A stretch of DNA of 12,865 bases from NCBI GenBank assembly GCA_017455945.1, contig JAFTLM010000325.1, forward strand, positions 1-12,865, written 5' to 3'. The position numbers and the translations under genes are program-made. Source of the stretch: Clostridia bacterium (GTDB lineage: Bacteria > Bacillota > Clostridia > Oscillospirales > CAG-272). The notes beneath the pieces are model-generated. The model did not search any database. It was not told the DNA's origin and saw only the letters and a list, made by a program, of their open reading frames with translations. Numbering within the stretch: the first letter of the stretch is position 1; every line of letters starts with the position of its first letter. Of this stretch, positions 1-4,616 are shown piece by piece.

Positions 1-2978
1 AGAGGTGTGCCGTCGGGAAGATAAGGCATATCTTCCTGGGGAAGGATACGGGAAACGACACCCTTATTACCGTGACGGCCCGCCATCTTGTCACCAACGG
101 AGATCTTTCTCTTCTGAGCAAGATAGATTCTTACGCTCTTGTTAACGCCTGCGGGAAGCTCGTCACCGTTTTCACGAGAGAACACCTTAACGTCAACAAC
201 GATACCCGATTCTCCGTGAGGAACACGAAGGGATGTATCTCTGACGTCACGTGCCTTATCTCCGAAGATTGCACGAAGAAGTCGTTCTTCTGCGGTAAGC
301 TCTGTCTCTCCCTTAGGTGTAATCTTACCGACAAGGATATCGCCTGCACGAACTTCGGTTCCGAGTTTTACTATACCCTCTGCGTTAAGATCTTTAAGTG
401 CATCCTCACCCACATTGGGTATTTCTCTGGTTATTTCCTCCGGGCCGAGCTTTGTATCTCTTGCGTCGTGCTTATACTCTTCTATATGAAGAGAAGTATA
501 CACGTCATCACGCACAAGACGCTCATTAAGGAGCACGGCGTCCTCGTAGTTATAGCCTTCCCAAGTCATAAAGCCGATGAGGGCATTCTTACCGAGAGCT
601 ATTTCTCCGTTGGACGTTGCAAGGCCGTCTGCAATAACCTGACCCGCTTCGATCTTTTCTCCCTGATCAACGATGGGACGCTGATTGAAGCAAGTTCCCT
701 GGTTGGTTCTCTTAAACTTAATAAGGTCGTAAACATCCTTCTTGCCATCTTCGCCAACTATCACGATTTTATCGGCATCAACACGCTCTACACGGCCGGA
801 ATTCGCAGCTGTAACCACAACGCCCGAATCTATCGCAGCGTTATACTCCATACCTGTACCTACTATAGGCGAGTCGGTAACCATAAGCGGAACCGCCTGC
901 TTCTGCATGTTCGCACCCATAAGTGCACGGGCATTATCGTCGTTTTCAAGGAACGGAATCATAGCGGTAGCTACAGACACGACCATTTTAGGCGACACGT
1001 CCATATAGTCAACCTCAGAGGCATCAACCTCAATAATTTCAGCCTTATCTCTTACGACAACACGCTTGTTCACAAAGCGTCCGTCTGCATCGAGAGGCTC
1101 GTTTGCCTGAGCAACTATATAGTTATCTTCTTCGTCGGCAGTCATATACACGGTTTCATCGGTAACAATTCCCGTTGCCTTATCAACCTTTCTGTAAGGA
1201 GCCTCGATAAATCCGTAATCGCTGATACGCGCATAGGTTGTAAGATAGGATATAAGACCGATGTTGGGTCCTTCGGGGGTTTCTATAGGACACATTCTAC
1301 CGTATTGGGTATAGTGAACGTCACGCACGTCGAAAGATGCACGGTCACGGGAAAGACCGCCGGGACCAAGAGCCGAAAGTCTTCTCTTATGTGTAAGCTC
1401 CGCAAGAGGGTTGTTCTGGTCCATAAACTGCGAAAGCTGTGAAGAACTGAAGAATTCACGGATAGCTGTAGACACGGGACGAACGTTGATAAGCTGCTGA
1501 GGCGTTATCTTTTCATTGTCCTGAGTGGTCATACGTTCCTTAATCATTTTATCCATCTTGGAAAAGCCCGATCTGAACTGGTTCTGAAGCTGTTCGCCTA
1601 CAGAACGGATTCTACGGTTTCCGAGATGGTCGATATCATCAACACTTCCTATATCGTGGGTAAGATTGAGCATATAGTTAATGGAAGCAAATATATCGTC
1701 CTTGGTAATATGTTTCGGGCAAAGCTCGCCTACACGTGCCTTACACATTTCCTTAACCGCGTCAACGTCCCCTCCGCACTCTTCCACAATGGAAAGAAGG
1801 ACATTGGTTCTTACCTTTTCCTTTATATCGCAATCCGCAAGGTCGAAGCCGAGAATGGTTTCGGGATATACGGTATTGTTTGAGAAAATCTTTACTGTAT
1901 CATCATTATCAAGCTTAACAAACACTTCGTTAACACCGGCTTTTTCGATGGCAACAGCATCTTCCTTATTAATAACGGTACCGCTCTCAAAAAGCACCTC
2001 GCCGGTAAGAGGGCTTACAACGTCAGCAGCCAGTCTGCGGTTGGCAATTCTTTCGGAAATAGCCAACTTATTATCAAACTTATATCTACCTACAGGAGAA
2101 ATATCATATCTGGCGAGATCGAAGAAATATCCGTTAAGGAGAGAGTACGAAGACTCAACTATAGGAGGTTCGCCCGGGCGAAGCTTTTTGTATATCTCCT
2201 TTATAGACTCAACACCGCAGCTTGTGCCGGCGTTAGCCGCCATTTCCGTCAATTCGTCTTCAGCAAACGTGGTCGCAAGTGTCGCTTCATTTCCGAATAT
2301 ACCGTACACATCGTCCTCGGTTTCGATAGTAGATCTGTATTCGGGGTTTTTGGCATTTTCACCAACGAGCTCAACTCCGAGTGCTCTGATAAGCATTGTA
2401 ACAGGAACCTTGCGGTTCTTGTCTATACGCACGTACATCTTGCCCTTCGAGTCTATCTCATATTCAAGCCAAGCTCCGCGATACGGAATAACCTGAGCGT
2501 TATAAATCTTATTTCCGCCCTTCTCAACTTCCGATGCATAGTACATTCCGGGAGAACGTACAAGCTGAGAAACGATTACTCGCTCTGCTCCATTGATGAC
2601 GAAAGTTCCTGTTTCCGTCATTATCGGAAGCTCACCCATAAACACGTCAGCCTGCTTTACCTCACCGGTAAGCTTGTTTGTAAGTCTGACATTTACCTTA
2701 ATAGGAGAAGCATAGTTCACATTTCTTGCTTTACTCTCCTCTACAGAGTACTTCGGCTTTGAATCTATGGAGTACGAGAGGAACTCTATAGAAAGATTTC
2801 CCGAATAATCGGTTATCGGAGAAACCCCTTTGAGAACCTCGTCAAGTCCCTTTTCCAAAAACCATTTAAACGACTTTGTCTGAATTTCCACCAGGTTGGG
2901 AAGTTCAAGCGTGTTCTTTGTCTTGGAAAAGCTCATTCTCACGTTCTTGCCAAGCTTTTGCTCTTTTACATTGACCAT
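1..2978 (-). CDS. rpoB: RNA polymerase beta subunit, 5' portion (runs off left edge)
   Basis: This is the second-largest catalytic subunit of bacterial RNA polymerase, which forms one side of the active-site cleft and binds rifampicin. The reading frame starts at ATG 2978-2976 (MVNVKEQKLGKN) and stays open for 992 codons to the window edge; family members are usually about 1180-1250 residues, so roughly the last 200-250 are missing. Visible landmarks are GELPIMTETGTFVINGAERV in the N-terminal half, the rifampicin cluster with D520, H530 and SALGPGG from about S535 (E. coli D516, H526, S531), EGYNYEDA with E812/D813 near the catalytic centre, and GDKMAGRHGNKG at 962-973. The rifampicin-contact residues I can see are the sensitive wild-type ones. 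AAGGAG (2995-2990) lies 11 nt before the ATG, a slightly long spacing. The gene begins its transcript here from its own promoter rather than following rplL. rpoC is expected beyond the left edge but is not visible. Confidence 0.98.
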   Translation of the reverse strand, partial: MVNVKEQKLGKNVRMSFSKTKNTLELPNLVEIQTKSFKWFLEKGLDEVLKGVSPITDYSGNLSIEFLSYSIDSKPKYSVEESKARNVNYASPIKVNVRLTNKLTGEVKQADVFMGELPIMTETGTFVINGAERVIVSQLVRSPGMYYASEVEKGGNKIYNAQVIPYRGAWLEYEIDSKGKMYVRIDKNRKVPVTMLIRALGVELVGENAKNPEYRSTIETEDDVYGIFGNEATLATTFAEDELTEMAANAGTSCGVESIKEIYKKLRPGEPPIVESSYSLLNGYFFDLARYDISPVGRYKFDNKLAISERIANRRLAADVVSPLTGEVLFESGTVINKEDAVAIEKAGVNEVFVKLDNDDTVKIFSNNTVYPETILGFDLADCDIKEKVRTNVLLSIVEECGGDVDAVKEMCKARVGELCPKHITKDDIFASINYMLNLTHDIGSVDDIDHLGNRRIRSVGEQLQNQFRSGFSKMDKMIKERMTTQDNEKITPQQLINVRPVSTAIREFFSSSQLSQFMDQNNPLAELTHKRRLSALGPGGLSRDRASFDVRDVHYTQYGRMCPIETPEGPNIGLISYLTTYARISDYGFIEAPYRKVDKATGIVTDETVYMTADEEDNYIVAQANEPLDADGRFVNKRVVVRDKAEIIEVDASEVDYMDVSPKMVVSVATAMIPFLENDDNARALMGANMQKQAVPLMVTDSPIVGTGMEYNAAIDSGVVVTAANSGRVERVDADKIVIVGEDGKKDVYDLIKFKRTNQGTCFNQRPIVDQGEKIEAGQVIADGLATSNGEIALGKNALIGFMTWEGYNYEDAVLLNERLVRDDVYTSLHIEEYKHDARDTKLGPEEITREIPNVGEDALKDLNAEGIVKLGTEVRAGDILVGKITPKGETELTAEERLLRAIFGDKARDVRDTSLRVPHGESGIVVDVKVFSRENGDELPAGVNKSVRIYLAQKRKISVGDKMAGRHGNKGVVSRILPQEDMPYLPDGTP

Positions 2979-3129
2979 TAATACATTCACTCCTTCAAAG
3001 TAGTATTCTCCGCGTCCGCCGGAGAACCCCAAGGCTACCTTTTTTCAACTCACGATTATAAGGAAGAATTTTAGTTCATTCCCTTATTTTGCCACTTTCC
3101 TGCGGACAGAAATAGCAATTATAATGCAG
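2979..3129 (-). ncRNA. Structured 5' leader of rpoB mRNA (candidate cis-regulatory RNA)
   Basis: The predicted untranslated leader has several pairings that can be read directly (minus-strand order). UGUCCGC lies at 3108-3102. A hairpin follows with 6 bp (3087-3082 with 3063-3058), a 2-nt bulge, 4 bp (3081-3078 with 3069-3066) and an 8-nt loop. A small AAGG/CCUU hairpin lies at 3041-3031. A 7-bp hairpin UUCUCCG/CGGAGAA (3026-3020 with 3012-3006) follows. Its 7-nt loop GCGGACG (3019-3013) is complementary to all of UGUCCGC (six Watson-Crick pairs plus one U-G), forming a long-range pseudoknot that encloses the other hairpins. No U-tract follows, so it is not an ordinary intrinsic terminator. 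I do not recognise a known Rfam family; an r-protein-type or attenuation-type leader is possible. The structure is visible, but the regulatory role is inferred. Confidence 0.5.
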
Positions 3130-3135
3130 TTTAAT

Positions 3136-3164
3136 ATTTTAGCATCTTTTCCTTGATTTGTCAA
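3136..3164 (-). promoter_or_regulatory. sigma-A promoter of rpoB
   Basis: Read on the minus strand, the -35 box is TTGACA (3164-3159, perfect consensus), the spacer is 17 nt, and the -10 box is TAAAAT (3141-3136) with an upstream TGC giving an extended -10. Transcription should start near 3129, giving a leader of about 150 nt before rpoB. The DNA just upstream of the -35 box is almost pure A/T tracts, which would act as an UP element. Confidence 0.85.
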
Positions 3165-3204
3165 GTCTTTTTTCAAAAAAAATTCAAAATTTTTAAAAGA
3201 CTTG
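3162..3204. repeat. Large inverted repeat overlapping the rpoB -35 box
   Basis: CAAGTCTTTT (3162-3171) and AAAAGACTTG (3195-3204) are perfect 10-bp inverted arms. Inside them AAAAATT (3178-3184) and AATTTTT (3188-3194) pair around CAA, so the whole element can form a 17-bp stem with one 6-nt bulge (3172-3177). The left arm covers half of the rpoB -35 hexamer. It could be an operator for a dimeric regulator, a cruciform-prone site or a weak AT-rich terminator. It lacks the GC stem of a normal intrinsic terminator. Confidence 0.5.
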
Positions 3205-3300
3205 TGTTATATAGCAAGAGTGAATCAAAAAAGCACTCGGCAAAGCCGAAAAATTTTCAATTTATTCAAATAAAGTTTTCGGAAAATTTTCTTTTTCAAA
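3205..3300. other. AT-rich intergenic stretch with nested hairpins
   Basis: There is no credible gene here. Three inverted repeats are visible. TCGGC-AAA-GCCGA (3237-3249) is followed, when read on the minus strand, by GTGCTTTTTTG, which resembles a short terminator shielding rpoB from upstream antisense transcription. CCGAAAA (3246-3252) pairs with TTTTCGG (3276-3282). ATTTTCTTTT and AAAAGAAAAT form a 10-bp AT-only inverted repeat just before the -10 box of the lipoprotein gene. GAAAATTTTC (3282-3291) is a 10-bp perfect palindrome. Confidence 0.4.
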
Positions 3301-3317
3301 AGAAAATCTGTTATACT
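3289..3317 (+). promoter_or_regulatory. Probable extended -10 promoter for the lipoprotein gene
   Basis: TATACT (3312-3317) is preceded by TG plus one base (3309-3311), the extended -10 arrangement. At 17 nt upstream the -35 position reads TTCTTT, a poor match, so recognition would depend on the extended -10. It would give a leader of about 95 nt that contains the 11-bp tandem repeat. Confidence 0.45.
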
Positions 3318-3335
3318 GTTGTAAACACCCCTCAC

Positions 3336-3357
3336 TTGATAATAGATTGATAATAGA
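3336..3357. repeat. Tandem 11-bp direct repeat TTGATAATAGA x2
   Basis: TTGATAATAGA occurs twice back to back (3336-3346 and 3347-3357) and is followed by ATTGAC, which looks like the start of a third decayed unit. The 11-bp period places both copies on the same helix face, as expected of tandem protein-binding sites, but a simple duplication is equally possible. Confidence 0.6.
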
Positions 3358-3418
3358 ATTGACGGTGAATGGCTGTTTTTGACTTACAACATTTCAAATT
3401 AACACGGAGGTCTTCATT

Positions 3419-3976
3419 GTGAAAAAGACGATTGTGATATTTTTCAGTTCTTTACTTATAATTTCTATGCTTTTTACAGGGTGTCAAAGCGACAAAATTT
3501 CCTGCCCTCCCGAACCTCTCGATTCAAACGAAACGCCTGAAACCGCACCTTATACAGTGAACGAAAGTGAGAAACTTGTGTATAATCTCTATAAGGAAAC
3601 CGAAGATTTTGGCTTTACATTGGAAAGTAGTTCCGGCTCTTTAAAGAGAGGAGAAACTGTAAAGTTTTATGTTAGCGTTACCAATCTTACGAATGAAATG
3701 ATAATCGCACCGTTTTTCGGGCTTAAAGCTTACGTACGTTTAGTCTGTAAAACTCCTCAAAACGAATACTATCTCACGGATGAATACATCATTTACGCCA
3801 AAGAAAGTCGAGTTATAGACGTATCAACGCAGATAACTGTTGCTAACGGAGAAAAGTCAGAGACAAACTACGACAGCTTCCTGATTCCCGAGCACGCCAT
3901 TCCCGGAAAATACAGCGTTGAATGTAGCTTCAACGGTTCAAAAGTGGTATTTGAAGATATATTCACACTGGATTAA
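3419..3976 (+). CDS. Small putative lipoprotein with a C-terminal Ig-like beta domain
   Basis: The 185-residue protein begins with a lipoprotein signal: MKKT, a hydrophobic stretch (residues 5-19), then FTG-C with C22 as the likely lipidated cysteine. The -3 residue is F rather than the usual L/V/I. A polar, proline-rich linker follows (about 23-45). Residues about 58-185 alternate hydrophobic and polar positions with the phrases RGETVKFYVSVTNLT and HAIPGKYSVEC, typical of a single beta-sandwich of the kind seen in BsuPI-like or other Ig-fold extracellular domains; this is a fold guess, not a family match. It starts at GTG 3419 because GGAGG (3406-3410) lies 8 nt before it. It would sit on the outer face of the membrane. 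It appears to be a single-gene unit between rpoB and rpsT. I do not recognise a specific function. Confidence 0.8.
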   Translation: MKKTIVIFFSSLLIISMLFTGCQSDKISCPPEPLDSNETPETAPYTVNESEKLVYNLYKETEDFGFTLESSSGSLKRGETVKFYVSVTNLTNEMIIAPFFGLKAYVRLVCKTPQNEYYLTDEYIIYAKESRVIDVSTQITVANGEKSETNYDSFLIPEHAIPGKYSVECSFNGSKVVFEDIFTLD

Positions 3977-3983
3977 AATGACT

Positions 3984-4026
3984 AAAAAATCACTTTCAAA
4001 AAAAATTTGAAAAAAATTTCAAAAAA
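3984..4026. repeat. Phased A-tracts (UP element / bent DNA) upstream of rpsT
   Basis: A-runs of 6, 8, 7 and 6 bases begin at 3984, 3998, 4010 and 4021, the last three spaced 12 and 11 bp apart, close to the helical repeat. They end 4 bp before the rpsT -35 box. The intervening TTTCAAA / TTTGAAA / TTTCAAA blocks (3994-4000, 4006-4012, 4017-4023) also make overlapping AT-only hairpins. Phased A-tracts are known to bend DNA, and an A-rich UP element boosts ribosomal promoters. Confidence 0.55.
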
Positions 4027-4029
4027 CTA

Positions 4030-4058
4030 TTGCATTTTCTTTCCGAATGTGGTATGAT
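4030..4058 (+). promoter_or_regulatory. sigma-A promoter of rpsT
   Basis: The -35 box is TTGCAT (4030-4035), the spacer is 17 nt and the -10 box is TATGAT (4053-4058). Transcription should start near 4065, giving a leader of about 75 nt that contains a strong hairpin. Confidence 0.75.
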
Positions 4059-4078
4059 ATAGCCTGTATGGACGAATG

Positions 4079-4106
4079 CAACGGTACACCCTCTCAGGTA
4101 TCGTTG
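4079..4106 (+). promoter_or_regulatory. Hairpin in the rpsT leader
   Basis: CAACGGTAC (4079-4087) pairs with GTATCGTTG (4098-4106), 9 bp with one G-U, around the 10-nt loop ACCCTCTCAG. It ends about 18 nt before the Shine-Dalgarno sequence and has no U-tract. Because S20 synthesis is autoregulated at translation in E. coli, this hairpin is a candidate S20-binding or mRNA-stability element. That role is inferred. Confidence 0.45.
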
Positions 4107-4139
4107 TGTAGACTAACTATCGGAAAGGGAGATGAAAAA

Positions 4140-4403
4140 ATGCCGAACATCAAGAGTGCAAAGAAGCGTGTTAAGGTTATCGAGACCAAGACACTTCAGA
4201 ACAAGATTTTCAAGACACAGCTCAAGACTGACATCAAGAAGTACGAAGCAGCACTTGAAGCCGGAGATGCTGAGCTTGCTAAGGTTACCTACAAGGCAGC
4301 AGTTAAGAAAATCGACCAGGCAGCAGCTTGCGGAATCATTCACAAGAACGCAGCAGCTCGCAAGAAGAGCCAGTTCACAAAGAAGCTCAACGCTATTGGC
4401 TAA
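4140..4403 (+). CDS. rpsT: 30S ribosomal protein S20
   Basis: This 87-residue protein is a primary 16S rRNA-binding protein of the small ribosomal subunit. It has the family hallmarks: the start MPNIKSAKKRVKV, a lysine/alanine-rich three-helix body, and the near C-terminal GIIHKNAAARKKSQFTKKL. The length matches the family (about 85-90). The start is fixed at ATG 4140 by AAAGGGAG (4124-4131) with an 8-nt spacer and by the conserved MPNIKSA beginning. The frame is open further upstream (ATGs at 4047 and 4068), but the first lies on the -10 region and neither has a ribosome binding site. It is monocistronic, with its own promoter, leader hairpin and terminator. Many codons are AAG/GCA/CTT types, consistent with high expression. 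Confidence 0.97.
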   Translation: MPNIKSAKKRVKVIETKTLQNKIFKTQLKTDIKKYEAALEAGDAELAKVTYKAAVKKIDQAAACGIIHKNAAARKKSQFTKKLNAIG

Positions 4404-4419
4404 TTCTTCAAAAAAGTTT

Positions 4420-4450
4420 AACCGCCGAGATTTCTCGGCGGTTTTTCTTT
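4420..4450 (+). terminator. Rho-independent terminator of rpsT
   Basis: AACCGCCGAG (4420-4429) and CTCGGCGGTT (4434-4443) form a 10-bp GC-rich stem with loop ATTT, followed by TTTTTCTTT. It lies 17 nt after the rpsT stop codon. Confidence 0.95.
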
Positions 4451-4482
4451 GCACCTGCCGGTGCGGGCGATTGACTTCGTCA
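4451..4482. repeat. Two small hairpins after the rpsT terminator
   Basis: GCACC-TGCC-GGTGC (4451-4464) and TGAC-TTC-GTCA (4472-4482) follow the rpsT terminator directly. Neither has a T-tract. Short GC palindromes packed like this resemble dispersed intergenic repeat units, but I see only one copy in this window. Confidence 0.35.
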
Positions 4483-4522
4483 TTCACGCAAAACGCAAAT
4501 GCAAACATACCTAACGCAATAC

Positions 4523-4553
4523 GAAAACCGCTGTCCGAACAACAGCGGTTTTC
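4523..4553. terminator. Bidirectional terminator between rpsT and the ABC transporter gene
   Basis: GAAAACCGCTGT (4523-4534) and ACAGCGGTTTTC (4542-4553) form a perfect 12-bp stem with a 7-nt loop. The stem ends in four T residues on either strand. It lies about 65 nt past the stop codon of the minus-strand ABC gene and can also catch plus-strand readthrough. Confidence 0.8.
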
Positions 4554-4576
4554 TCTTTATAACGTATTACATTCAG

Positions 4577-4615
4577 GGCACGACCTGTGTGTAGTGCCAC
4601 ACAGACCAATTTTTT
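4577..4615 (+). terminator. Possible plus-strand terminator with two alternative hairpins
   Basis: CTGTGTG (4585-4591) pairs with CACACAG (4598-4604), followed 5 nt later by six T residues (4610-4615), which reads as a backup plus-strand terminator running into the end of the ABC gene. A competing hairpin, GGCAC (4577-4581) with GTGCC (4594-4598), uses the same bases, so only one can form at a time. Confidence 0.4.
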
Positions 4616-4616
4616 G

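Noticed and set aside
72..1442. Long plus-strand open frame (456 codons), with others at 742-1008, 1626-1883 and 1681-2496
   Set aside because: All lie antisense inside the clearly conserved rpoB coding frame; their proteins look random and lack ribosome binding sites.
1..2978. Rifampicin-resistance substitutions in RpoB
   Set aside because: D520, H530 and the SALGPGG serine are the sensitive residues; alanine at the S522-equivalent position is normal in Firmicutes.
3055..3060. TATAAT on the minus strand in the rpoB leader as a second promoter
   Set aside because: No -35-like hexamer at 16-18 nt upstream, and the bases are part of a stem in the predicted leader fold.
2979..3081. Two-codon ORFs (ATG AAC TAA and ATG TAT TAA) in the rpoB leader
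   Set aside because: Both have badly spaced Shine-Dalgarno sequences (1-3 nt) and such short ORFs are expected by chance.
3153..3350. 65-codon plus-strand frame upstream of the lipoprotein gene
   Set aside because: Low-complexity Lys/Phe-rich product, overlaps the rpoB promoter and several hairpins, and has no Shine-Dalgarno sequence.
4047..4139. N-terminally extended S20 (31 extra residues)
   Set aside because: The ATG at 4047 overlaps the promoter region, the ATG at 4068 has no ribosome binding site, and S20 proteins begin with MPNIKSA.
4113..4508. Minus-strand 131-codon frame and plus-strand 170-codon frame over rpsT
   Set aside because: Out-of-frame shadows of rpsT and of its terminator region.
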